From: Pirellulaceae bacterium
Lineage (GTDB): Bacteria > Planctomycetota > Planctomycetia > Pirellulales > Pirellulaceae
DNA: 8,360 nt
Assembly: GCA_020846515.1 (NCBI GenBank)
Contig: JADLDX010000704.1
Span: 1 to 8,360 of the forward strand
Reading direction: 5' to 3'
Positions within the stretch are counted from its first letter, which is position 1, and each line of letters starts with the position of its first letter. The position numbers and the translations under genes were made by a program. The notes under the pieces are model-generated. The model was not told the DNA's origin, ran no database searches, and worked only from the letters and a program-made list of their open reading frames with translations. Below, in pieces: positions 1 through 6,162 of this stretch.

Positions 1-90
1 TGAAACCTGATTTGCCGCGATGGTCCCTTTCCCCTTCGAGACAGTGTTTGGTTGATGATCGGGCTACTCTTTAGTTGGCCACTGTTTTGT

Positions 91-95
91 GAGGG
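91..95 (+). promoter_or_regulatory. Ribosome binding site setting a GTG start for the RRM gene
   Basis: GAGGG lies seven bases upstream of an in-frame GTG at 103. The reading frame is open further back to an ATG-type start at 52, but the 17 extra residues are hydrophobic, do not belong to an RRM fold, and that start has no comparable purine tract. Starting at 103 places the RNP2 strand at residue 4, as usual for small bacterial RRM proteins. I see no confident promoter in bases 1-90. Confidence 0.65.
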
Positions 96-102
96 TTCGA
101 AG

Positions 103-582
103 GTGACGAATATTTACGTTGGCAATTTGTCTTTTCGTGCGACTGAAGACGATATTCGCCAGGCATTTGGCGCGTATGGCGAAGTCTCATCTGTCAACAT
201 TATTGTGGACCGGGAAACCGGTCGCTCTCGCGGTTTCGCATTCGTGGAAATGCCAAACCAAGAAGAAGCAAACGCAGCAGTTGAAGCGTTGCATCAGCAA
301 GAAGTCGTAGGACGACGCATCACCGTCAATGAAGCGCGTCCCCGTACCGACCGCCCATCCTCGCGCGGAGGAGGTGGTGGATATGGTGGCGGCGGTGGAG
401 AAGGATATGGCGGCGGCGGCTATGGCGGTGGCGGCCCACGCTACAGCGAACGCGGTGGCGGTGAACGAGCGAGCGGTGATCGCGGTGGTGATCGCGGTGG
501 TGATCGGGGCGGTGATCGCGGCGGTGATCGCGGTGACCGTGGTTCTCGTCGCAGCTACTCACGCGACAGTTACGACGATTAG
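103..582 (+). CDS. RRM-domain RNA-binding protein with Gly/Arg-rich tail
   Basis: A 159-residue cytoplasmic protein with one N-terminal RNA recognition motif (about residues 3-80) and a disordered tail. RNP2 is IYVGNL at residues 4-9 and RNP1 is RGFAFVEM at 43-50, with the aromatic residues that normally stack on RNA bases (Y5, F45, F47). Residues 88-112 are almost only Gly and Tyr; residues 126-147 repeat DRGG; the end is Ser/Arg/Asp/Tyr-rich. The layout resembles the small glycine-rich Rbp proteins of cyanobacteria and planctomycetes, some of which are cold-induced. The likely role is RNA binding or chaperoning, but the RNA target cannot be read from the sequence. The GTG start is chosen on the GAGGG site and the domain boundary. 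The gene stands alone, ended by a strong terminator. The RRM assignment is firm; the function in detail is inference. Confidence 0.93.
   Translation: MTNIYVGNLSFRATEDDIRQAFGAYGEVSSVNIIVDRETGRSRGFAFVEMPNQEEANAAVEALHQQEVVGRRITVNEARPRTDRPSSRGGGGGYGGGGGEGYGGGGYGGGGPRYSERGGGERASGDRGGDRGGDRGGDRGGDRGDRGSRRSYSRDSYDD
475..534 (+). repeat. Five tandem copies of a 12-bp unit encoding the DRGG tail
   Basis: The unit GGTGATCGCGGT occurs five times head to tail, starting at 475, 487, 499, 511 and 523. Copies 3 and 4 differ by one or two bases (third-position C, and CGG for CGC). It is in frame and codes for repeating Gly-Asp-Arg-Gly. A degenerate sixth start (GACCGTGGT) follows. Because the unit is a multiple of three, copy-number changes by slippage would lengthen or shorten the tail without a frameshift. 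Confidence 0.9.
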
Positions 583-639
583 CGTGTGATAGACAATCAC
601 TGCGTCGCTGTAGGGAAAGGAGCGACCAGTTGAATTCGC

Positions 640-682
640 GGCTCGGTCGTTCAAGCATTGAGGGACCGGGCCTGATTTTTTT
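640..682 (+). terminator. Strong intrinsic terminator of the RRM gene
   Basis: Bases 640-648 (GGCTCGGTC) pair with 664-672 (GACCGGGCC) over nine positions with a single G-T wobble. Inside it, TCAA (651-654) pairs with TTGA (658-661) around a GCA loop, so the hairpin is almost continuous. It is followed after three bases by seven T residues (676-682). It sits 57 bases after the RRM stop codon. The next gene starts only 35 bases after the T run, so that gene needs a promoter within or overlapping this element, or depends on read-through. Confidence 0.88.
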
Positions 683-702
683 CATCCGATCTTCGCGACG
701 CT

Positions 703-709
703 AAAGGGG
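703..709 (+). promoter_or_regulatory. Ribosome binding site of the toroid-repeat gene
   Basis: AAAGGGG lies eight bases before the GTG at 718 and supports that start over an internal in-frame TTG at 763, which would give a shorter n-region for the signal peptide. Confidence 0.6.
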
Positions 710-717
710 CAGGTTCT

Positions 718-1890
718 GTGCTTCTATTTTTTAGTGCAGACATCTTTCACCCACAGACATGGTTGGGGGCTAACATACCTGGCAAGTGTCGCGGAATTCT
801 GGCGTTCAGTTTTGGTTTATGGTCCATTTGCGTCTGTTTGGCAAAAGCCGACGAACCGGCGCCCGAGTTGGACCGGGCAATCCTGCGCAGTACACAGTGG
901 CTGGCCGCCGAAGTTCCGGCTTGGATGAAACAACATCAGTGCGCTGCCTGCCATCATCAAGGTGATGCCACGCGAGCTTTGATTCTGGCCCTGGATTATC
1001 AGGCTTCTGTGCAACCGCCGCTGGCTGATTTCCAGCCCATCGCCACTAGTCTTGCCTGGTGCAGCCAACCTACCCGATGGTCTAGCAACCGTGGCGATCC
1101 GCAAGCCAGTGATCATCGACTAGCCGAGATCCAATTTGCGTTTACGTTGCTGCGATCCCGCACATTACCTGCACCGTCTGCTGGTTTTTCTAACAACTCC
1201 CAATGGCTCGATGCGATAGAACAAGCAGCGCTACTTTTGCGCGCCTCGCAGGCCGAAGATGGGTCATGGACAGTGTCAGATAGTACTGGACTTGGCTCAC
1301 CAATCACCCACGGACCCATCCTGTTGACCGGTCATTCTGCCGCTGTCTTAACGACATCTCGGCGAGCTCAAGATCGGGCTGCTGCCGAAAAGGCCTGGTT
1401 ATGGCTGTGCAAGACCCGACCACGCAATGTATTCGAAGCCTCGTCACTCATACTGGCCATTGATGAACTCCGCACCGCAGCGAATGTCACCAACCGATTG
1501 TTACCCCATAATTCTCTCGGTGCCACGCAGAAGTGCATCGAACTGGTGCTGTCGGTTGATGTAGGCAGCGACACTGACCGAAACAATCCACCCACAGGCT
1601 ATGGGCCGTATGCCAATGCCCCGGCTGAGAACTTTGACACGGCCCTGACGATAATGGCACTGGCCACTGCTCAGCGAGATAAGGCTACTTCACCTGCCGA
1701 TGTCCAGGTGATTACGTCGCGGGTCAAATCGGCTGCGCGCTACCTAATCACACAACAACAAGCCGATGGTAGTTGGGAAGAAACGACCCGGATGAGCGAC
1801 ATTTCCAGCTACGCTCATCAAGTGTCCACGACTGCCTGGTGCCTACAATCGCTGTTGGCAGTCAAAGCATCCAATACTGCTGACAAGTAG
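718..1890 (+). CDS. Exported squalene-cyclase-like (alpha/alpha toroid) repeat protein with CxxCH motif
   Basis: A 390-residue protein. Residues 26-44 form a hydrophobic segment ending in AKA before DEP, read as a signal peptide with a long n-region, so the product is probably periplasmic or exported. The mature part starts with a CAACHH stretch at residues 75-80, which fits the CxxCH haem c attachment signature. It then shows repeats of the prenyltransferase/squalene-oxidase type: QAEDGSW (178-184) and QQADGSW (347-353), each near helices like DTALTIMALA (307-316) and STTAWCLQSLLAV (370-382). These QW-like motifs mark the terpenoid-cyclase toroid fold. The DxDD motif of squalene-hopene cyclases is not present, so I do not call it a cyclase. 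Proteins of this build are frequent in planctomycetes and mostly uncharacterised. The start is GTG with an AAAGGGG site. It converges with the next gene, 37 bases away. Family fold likely; substrate unknown. Confidence 0.85.
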   Translation: MLLFFSADIFHPQTWLGANIPGKCRGILAFSFGLWSICVCLAKADEPAPELDRAILRSTQWLAAEVPAWMKQHQCAACHHQGDATRALILALDYQASVQPPLADFQPIATSLAWCSQPTRWSSNRGDPQASDHRLAEIQFAFTLLRSRTLPAPSAGFSNNSQWLDAIEQAALLLRASQAEDGSWTVSDSTGLGSPITHGPILLTGHSAAVLTTSRRAQDRAAAEKAWLWLCKTRPRNVFEASSLILAIDELRTAANVTNRLLPHNSLGATQKCIELVLSVDVGSDTDRNNPPTGYGPYANAPAENFDTALTIMALATAQRDKATSPADVQVITSRVKSAARYLITQQQADGSWEETTRMSDISSYAHQVSTTAWCLQSLLAVKASNTADK

Positions 1891-1916
1891 ATAGCGCCCA
1901 GGCACGTCTCCCTGTT

Positions 1917-1930
1917 TAGCGGATCCGCTA
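1917..1930. repeat. Perfect 14-bp palindrome between convergent genes
   Basis: TAGCGGATCCGCTA is identical to its reverse complement. It lies between the stop of the plus-strand toroid gene and the minus-strand gene, and overlaps the latter's TAG stop (1928-1930). As RNA it could form only a short stem without T tract, so a role as bidirectional terminator is weakly supported; a protein site or chance is equally possible. Confidence 0.4.
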
Positions 1931-2362
1931 CGGATCGCGTTTTAGGTAACCGGCACTACTCTGGAAGTACTTTTGGCGACGTTGAGATTGGGTGGAGATA
2001 GCCGCTGCGGTGGCCGCCTGAATCTGCAATTGTTCGCTTCGCAAATCGTCTACGTTTGCGACGCAGACTCGACAAGCCAGATTCTCTAGATGGAATTGAA
2101 TGTACTGCTGCCATCCCTCGTCCAGCGTTCCAAGGAGATAACCGCCCAACTGTTGTCGTGTTGGGCATGTCAAACGATGCTTGCGCCAGATTTCGCCCAG
2201 ACTATGCACGCCGGCTTCGCGCCTCCCGACCAACGCCAGTAGGCGCTGGACCAACTGCGAGTCGCTGCGCAACTGGACTTCAATTTGCGACATCAAGTCA
2301 GGCGGCAATCCTTCGTCCAAGAATGCTTGCAGTTGCTGGTCAGAAAGCTGGTCACTCTTCAC
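1928..2362 (-). CDS. Small anti-sigma-like protein with Cys/His module
   Basis: A 144-residue soluble protein with no membrane segment. The N-terminus (about residues 5-45, LSDQQLQAFLDEGLPP and following) resembles the start of zf-HC2 anti-sigma factors but lacks their zinc ligands. The middle part carries LTCPTRQQLGGYLLGTL (65-80) and then W84, Y87, FHLE (90-93), C97 and C100, giving a possible metal site of C66, H91, C97 and C100. The H-x5-C-x2-C spacing is longer than the H-x3-C-x2-C of classical ZAS domains. I recall similar proteins in planctomycetes next to ECF sigma factors, but no sigma factor is visible here. The start is GTG at 2362; it is the only usual start codon after an in-frame stop upstream, and its ribosome binding site is poor. 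A regulatory role is inference. Confidence 0.7.
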   Translation of the reverse strand: MKSDQLSDQQLQAFLDEGLPPDLMSQIEVQLRSDSQLVQRLLALVGRREAGVHSLGEIWRKHRLTCPTRQQLGGYLLGTLDEGWQQYIQFHLENLACRVCVANVDDLRSEQLQIQAATAAAISTQSQRRQKYFQSSAGYLKRDP

Positions 2363-2409
2363 GGCCTGAATCTCGCACGCTGAATTAATTAGGGACGAAT
2401 CGCGAATCC

Positions 2410-2415
2410 ATTATA
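2410..2415 (-). promoter_or_regulatory. Possible -10 box upstream of the anti-sigma-like gene
   Basis: The minus strand reads TATAAT, a perfect -10 hexamer, about 48 bases before the GTG start, which would give a leader of about 40 bases. No good -35 hexamer is found at 16-18 bases, so this is only a candidate. It would let the small gene be expressed separately from the TSUP gene upstream. Confidence 0.35.
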
Positions 2416-2439
2416 AGCTGCTGGCCAAAGTCCATTCGG

Positions 2440-2462
2440 GCCAAATCCAATGAAAATTTGGC
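2440..2462 (-). terminator. Hairpin downstream of the TSUP gene, weak terminator candidate
   Basis: Seven perfect base pairs (GCCAAAT at 2440-2446 with ATTTGGC at 2456-2462) enclose a nine-base loop, 20 bases after the TSUP stop codon. No T tract follows on the minus strand, so termination would be inefficient or Rho-dependent; it may equally be a processing or stability hairpin. Confidence 0.3.
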
Positions 2463-2481
2463 TTAGTAAGTCGACAGACTA

Positions 2482-3231
2482 TCAGGGCCACAGCAATCGG
2501 ATGGCTGAGACGGCCGTAATCGCTAACAGGATCGAGTCGAAAGCACGCTGCGCGACGCGATGCACCAACCATCGCCCCATCCACATTCCCAAGCCAACCG
2601 CCGGGGCCAACGTTGCATTGAACATCAGCGTATTGAAATCGATCAGACCCAGCGAAGCGCTGAACGGAAGCTTGAAGATATTCAGCGTCAGAAAGAAGTA
2701 GGCACCAGTACCGATGAGTTGATATTTGGGTAGCGAGACAGCCAGCAAATACAAAGCCACGATGGGGCCAGCCGCGTTGGCCAACATCGTGGTCACACCT
2801 GCCAGCAGCCCCAACGTCAGCGAAAACCACCTGGCATGCGGTACTTGTTCGAATAGTTTGGGACGCCAGATCCGCACGGCTTGCATTCCGCAGAGCGTGA
2901 GGATGATGCCGCCAACGATCGGTTTAAAACTAGATTCATCCAAACGCCCGAGCAACCACCAGCCGATGACCACTCCAATCGCTGCAGGTCCAAGCAGTCG
3001 ACGAAAGTAGCCCCATTGAACTTGCGAGCCGAACAGTTTAACCGCCATGACATCGCCGACGATCAACAGCGGCAGCAAAATACCAGTGGAGGTCACCGCC
3101 CCGAATACAAAAGCAAAGATCACGACGTGGATCATCCCCACGCCCGAAAAGCCACTTTTAGAAAATCCGATACCGATCGCACCGAGAACGACAAGTAGAA
3201 TTTGCAATGGTGTGAGATCAGCCCAAGACAA
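2482..3231 (-). CDS. TSUP-family (TauE/SafE-type) membrane transporter
   Basis: A 249-residue, very hydrophobic protein with about eight membrane segments (roughly residues 9-24, 30-43, 47-66, 79-96, 103-118, 135-168 as two, 173-189, 203-222 and 232-248), the usual size and build of TSUP carriers. Family-like signatures are the glycine/serine-rich GFSKSGFSGVG at 22-32 in the first half and ANAAGPIVALYLL at 151-163 in the second, matching the internal duplication of the family. TSUP proteins move sulfite, sulfonates, sulfoacetate or other sulfur-containing anions; the substrate here is unknown. The start is TTG at 3231: the codon just before it is a TGA stop, and AGGA sits eight bases upstream. 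It follows the DUF1501 gene on the same strand, after a 170-base repeat-containing gap. Family call strong, substrate open. Confidence 0.9.
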   Translation of the reverse strand: MSWADLTPLQILLVVLGAIGIGFSKSGFSGVGMIHVVIFAFVFGAVTSTGILLPLLIVGDVMAVKLFGSQVQWGYFRRLLGPAAIGVVIGWWLLGRLDESSFKPIVGGIILTLCGMQAVRIWRPKLFEQVPHARWFSLTLGLLAGVTTMLANAAGPIVALYLLAVSLPKYQLIGTGAYFFLTLNIFKLPFSASLGLIDFNTLMFNATLAPAVGLGMWMGRWLVHRVAQRAFDSILLAITAVSAIRLLWP

Positions 3232-3239
3232 TCAACTTT

Positions 3240-3243
3240 TCCT
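3240..3243 (-). promoter_or_regulatory. Ribosome binding site for the TTG start of the TSUP gene
   Basis: The minus strand reads AGGA followed by eight bases and then TTG. Because an in-frame TGA directly precedes the TTG, the gene cannot begin further upstream, so this site decides the start. Confidence 0.6.
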
Positions 3244-3266
3244 ATTTACAAGTGCAAATCCTCGTA

Positions 3267-3317
3267 GCCGCGGCACCCCTGCGGCCGCGGCACTCCTGTG
3301 GCCGTGGCACTCCGTGA
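3267..3317. repeat. Three tandem copies of a GC-rich 17-bp unit
   Basis: Copies run 3267-3283, 3284-3300 and 3301-3317, each close to GCCGCGGCACTCCTGTG. Copies 1 and 2 differ at two positions; copy 3 is more diverged at its end. The array lies in the gap between the DUF1501 and TSUP genes and has no coding role on the minus strand. The core GCCGCGGC is itself self-complementary. Function unknown. Confidence 0.75.
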
Positions 3318-3355
3318 CACGGTTCTTCTGTTTGACAACTGCATGCAGAAGAGTA

Positions 3356-3384
3356 ATTGACGAGTCGCGGAGCGATTCGTCTAC
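3356..3384 (-). repeat. 29-bp hairpin repeat, copy 1
   Basis: GACGAGTCG (3359-3367) pairs with CGATTCGTC (3373-3381) with one G-T wobble, around a CGGAG loop. The whole 29-bp block matches, in reverse complement, the block at 8000-8028 with a single mismatch. It sits 17 bases after the DUF1501 stop codon, where it could act as a transcript-end hairpin, although no T tract follows. Confidence 0.8.
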
Positions 3385-3401
3385 TTGTACCGTCACCGTG
3401 C

Positions 3402-4838
3402 TTATGCCAACAAAGCTGAGACGACATTGCCATGTACGTCGGTCAATCGGTAGTCACGACCTTGGAAACGATAGGTCAATCGCGTGTGATCAAAACCAAG
3501 TAAATGCAGAACAGGGGCTTGTAGGTCATGCACATGCACCGGGTTCTCGACGACTCCGAAGCCCAGTTCGTCGGTGACGCCATACTCGAATCCACCCCGC
3601 GCACCACCGCCGGCCATCCACATGGAAAAGCAATCGGGATAGTGATCGCGGCCCAAGATTTCGCTCTTGGCCGTGCGCCCCTCACGGAAGGGTGTGCGAC
3701 CAAACTCACCGCCCCATACGATCAGTGTATCTTCCAGCAATCCACGCTCGCGCAGGTCTTCAATCAATGCGGCGACCGGCTGATCCATGGTGGCACATTT
3801 GTTCGTCAGACCGGTAGTGAGTCCCTCTCCGGCTCCAGTTCCATGGAAATCCCAACCCCAGTCGAACAACTGCACGTAACGTACGCCCGATTCAACGAGA
3901 CGTCGAGCCAGCAAACAATTGTTGGCTAGCGAACTGGCGCCGGGCTTGGCACCATAGGCATCCAAGACGTGTTGTGGTTCACGCGATATGTCCATGACCT
4001 CCGGCACACTGGTCTGCATCCGAAACGCCAGCTCGTATTGCGATATACGAGTTTGCGTTTCCGGATGGCCCATCTCTTCGGCCTGCAATCGATTGAGTTG
4101 CGATAATGCATCGAGCGTTTTGCGGCGCAAGGCTCGATCCATACCGGGTGGATCGGATGCAAAGAGAACCGGATCACCTTGGGAGCGACACTGCACACCC
4201 TGATAGACACTGGGCAAAAATCCGCTACCAAACGAACTCTTGCCACCGTTAGGCTGAACGCCGCTGGATATTAGCACCACGAAGGCAGGTAGATTTTCAT
4301 TTTCAGAGCCCAGCCCGTATGTCAGCCATGAGCCCATCGAAGGCCGACCGGCTCGAGGTGAGCCAGTGTAGATCAGCAGTTCGGCGGGCGCGTGATTGAA
4401 TTGGTCGGTATGCATCGAGTGCACCAGGCACATCTCGTCGGCCACACGATGCATTTTGCCGATCGCATCGGAGAGCCACATTCCCGATTTGCCAGCTTGG
4501 GTGAAGGTACGCGGGGTGCCCAGCAGTTTGGGTGTCCCGCTGGTGAATGCAAATTCGCGTCCTTCGAGGAAACTCTTGGGGCAGTCCTCTCCGGTGCGTT
4601 TGACCAATTCTGGTTTGTAGTCGTAGATGTCCAGATTGGGCGGCGAGCCGGTCATATGCAGGTAGATTACCCGTTTGGCCTTGGGCTTATGATGCGTCTT
4701 GTGCTCGGCCACAGTTGAGGCGGCTGGTGCGGCGTCTTGCATCAGCCCGGCCAACGCGACAGCGCCTAGCGAGAGCGAGCCTTGTTGAAAAAAGTGGCGG
4801 CGAGTGTTCAGCTGCAATCGTTCGAGGCGTGGGTCCAT
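3402..4838 (-). CDS. Tat-exported DUF1501 family protein
   Basis: A 478-residue protein. Residues 11-17 (NTRRHFF) followed by a hydrophobic stretch (21-32) form a twin-arginine signal peptide, so the protein is probably exported folded. The rest covers the full length of DUF1501: HMTGSPPNLDIYDYKP (61-76), MHTDQFNHAPAE (142-153), VWGGEFGRTP (374-383), GRDHYPDCFSMWMAGGG (396-411... region) and the C-terminal DHTRLTYRFQGRDYRLTD (450-467). DUF1501 belongs to the alkaline phosphatase/sulfatase superfamily and is greatly expanded in planctomycetes, but its reaction is unproven. In these bacteria it usually follows a DUF1549/DUF1553 cytochrome-type partner; none is adjacent here. The ATG at 4838 has an excellent AAGGAG site seven bases upstream. 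It is preceded by a 213-base gap after rlmN, so it probably has its own promoter. Confidence 0.95.
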   Translation of the reverse strand: MDPRLERLQLNTRRHFFQQGSLSLGAVALAGLMQDAAPAASTVAEHKTHHKPKAKRVIYLHMTGSPPNLDIYDYKPELVKRTGEDCPKSFLEGREFAFTSGTPKLLGTPRTFTQAGKSGMWLSDAIGKMHRVADEMCLVHSMHTDQFNHAPAELLIYTGSPRAGRPSMGSWLTYGLGSENENLPAFVVLISSGVQPNGGKSSFGSGFLPSVYQGVQCRSQGDPVLFASDPPGMDRALRRKTLDALSQLNRLQAEEMGHPETQTRISQYELAFRMQTSVPEVMDISREPQHVLDAYGAKPGASSLANNCLLARRLVESGVRYVQLFDWGWDFHGTGAGEGLTTGLTNKCATMDQPVAALIEDLRERGLLEDTLIVWGGEFGRTPFREGRTAKSEILGRDHYPDCFSMWMAGGGARGGFEYGVTDELGFGVVENPVHVHDLQAPVLHLLGFDHTRLTYRFQGRDYRLTDVHGNVVSALLA

Positions 4839-4845
4839 CGGTGGG

Positions 4846-4851
4846 CTCCTT
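4846..4851 (-). promoter_or_regulatory. Strong ribosome binding site of the DUF1501 gene
   Basis: The minus strand reads AAGGAG seven bases before the ATG at 4838, the best Shine-Dalgarno match in the window. It fixes the start and suggests efficient translation relative to the neighbouring genes, most of which have weak sites. Confidence 0.75.
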
Positions 4852-4994
4852 GAATAGGGTATGCCTCTAGTTTAACGCAATACCTGGACAAAGCCAGCGA
4901 ACCCAGACCCTTCGAGTTACTGCTGGAGCAACATCTCGCTCGGGGGTGAGCCTGGTCTGAAGGCGTATCGAGGCAACGCATACGCGAAATTTGC

Positions 4995-5008
4995 GGGACG
5001 AGTGTCCC
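4995..5008 (-). other. Small hairpin in the rlmN-DUF1501 gap
   Basis: GGGAC (4995-4999) and GTCCC (5004-5008) pair around a four-base loop, 44 bases after the rlmN stop codon. Only an AAATTT run follows on the minus strand, so it is a weak terminator candidate. The rest of the 213-base gap (4839-5051) shows no gene; it must hold the promoter for the DUF1501 gene if that gene is transcribed separately, but I see no convincing hexamers. Confidence 0.25.
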
Positions 5009-5051
5009 TTGGATCGGAAATTACTTCATACATCAAGTATTTGCCAAGGAT

Positions 5052-6149
5052 CTACTGGACGAGTTGGCCGCAGGCAGCCGCTACGTCAGAGCCCATTGAA
5101 TAACGCACGGTCGTGTAGACACCGGCGGCTCTCAGTCGTTTGGCAAACCAATCGCGATGTTCCCGCGACGTAGGCTGCCAGGCTTGAATCGGAGCGATGG
5201 CATTGAATGGAATTAGATTGACGATGCATTCAAAGCCACGCACGTACTCGATCAACGCGTCTGCATCTTCTTCTGTGTCATTTATCCCGGCAATCATGAT
5301 ATGTTGAATCATGATCGGGCCTTGATGGTGGAACGTTAGCGGACGAGTGGCGACTTCGCGAACGGCCAGATGCAATTGTTCCCAGTCAATTTGCCTGGTC
5401 CAGGGAACCAGTCGAGCTCGCAACTCCGGTCGCGCACTGTGTAGGCTCAAAGCCACTTGGATGCCTGGAAAGCGGTCGACCAGTCGAATCATCGCGGCTG
5501 GTTCACCCACGGTTGATACACTGATGCGGCGTATGGGAAAGTTGCAACCATCGCGACTGCTCAGGTGGGCAATGGCTTCGTGCAAGTTTTGTTCGTTGTG
5601 CAGCGGCTCGCCCATACCCATGAATACAATGTTTCTTACGCGTGCTCCCTCAGCCCGCGCGGTTCGCGCCGCCACGAGCACCTGCTCGACAATTTCGGCT
5701 GCTGATAGCTGGCGGCGCAGTCCCATGCGGGCCGTCGCACAAAAACTGCATCCAGCCTGGCAGCCGACCTGGGTTGAAACGCAAGCGGTAATGCGTTTGG
5801 CGCTGCGCATCAAAACGGTTTCGATCTTGTCGCCGGTTTCGGTGGCCAGCACGAACTTACTGGAGCGATCCAAGGCCGAATCATGGCGCTCTTCGATCGA
5901 AAGGGCACTTAAGCGAAATGCTTTTCGGGCGGCATCGGCGTAGGGTGCCTGCAAGAACTCCAGGGCATCTGTGGGCTCGAGGTACTGCTGGAACAGTGCG
6001 AAGCGTGTCCGACGAATGCGCATAGGATCGAGTTTGTGAATGCGTCGAAACTCATCCATGGCCGGCCGATCGATCAAATACGGCAACGCACTCTGAGCCA
6101 TCTCCGGCGTTAGCACAGGCAATGACGAGGACATGGATGACGTCGACAT
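5052..6149 (-). CDS. rlmN: Dual-specificity RNA methyltransferase RlmN (23S rRNA A2503 / tRNA A37)
   Basis: A 365-residue radical-SAM enzyme that adds a C2 methyl group to A2503 of 23S rRNA and to A37 of some tRNAs. The CxxxCxxC cluster ligands are C130, C134 and C137; GMGEP is at 178-182; the RlmN signature NLIPFN is at 311-316. C360 in GSDVAAACGQL corresponds to the cysteine that carries the methyl group (C355 in E. coli) and C123 to the resolving cysteine (C118 in E. coli), so both catalytic cysteines are present. Length is normal. The start is uncertain: ATG 6149 lies 13 bases after prs with only a weak GGA site; an ATG at 6176 in the same frame would overlap the prs stop by 14 bases. The longer upstream frame runs inside prs and is not used. 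Third gene of the glmU-prs-rlmN cluster. Confidence 0.96.
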   Translation of the reverse strand: MSTSSMSSSLPVLTPEMAQSALPYLIDRPAMDEFRRIHKLDPMRIRRTRFALFQQYLEPTDALEFLQAPYADAARKAFRLSALSIEERHDSALDRSSKFVLATETGDKIETVLMRSAKRITACVSTQVGCQAGCSFCATARMGLRRQLSAAEIVEQVLVAARTARAEGARVRNIVFMGMGEPLHNEQNLHEAIAHLSSRDGCNFPIRRISVSTVGEPAAMIRLVDRFPGIQVALSLHSARPELRARLVPWTRQIDWEQLHLAVREVATRPLTFHHQGPIMIQHIMIAGINDTEEDADALIEYVRGFECIVNLIPFNAIAPIQAWQPTSREHRDWFAKRLRAAGVYTTVRYSMGSDVAAACGQLVQ

Positions 6150-6162
6150 GGCAGTGGTCCGT

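Noticed and set aside
52..102. Signal-peptide-like N-terminus MMIGLLFSWPLF for the RRM protein
   Set aside because: An exported RRM protein is implausible; GTG 103 with GAGGG at seven bases gives a canonical RRM start.
1..102. Promoter for the RRM gene (TTGGTT near 48 with TTAGTT near 71)
   Set aside because: Both hexamers are poor matches; not better than chance.
475..534. Possible CRISPR-like array
   Set aside because: The 12-bp units are directly adjacent without spacers and are in a coding frame.
326..685. Open frame on the minus strand, His/Arg-rich, and a +3 frame opposite at 329-589
   Set aside because: Both are shadows of the repetitive Gly/Arg codons of the RRM gene; the minus frame even covers its terminator hairpin.
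3047..3577. Plus-strand open frame of 176 codons
   Set aside because: It spans the ends of two well-supported minus-strand genes and the repeat gap between them, and has no recognisable domain or plausible composition.
4995..5049. Longer terminator for rlmN (CCTTGG 5007-5012 with CCAAGG 5044-5049)
   Set aside because: Only six pairs, a loop over 30 bases and no T tract.
5347..5943. Plus-strand open frame of 198 codons inside rlmN
   Set aside because: It is antisense to the conserved radical-SAM core; the low-complexity Ser/Arg/Ala composition is typical of a shadow.
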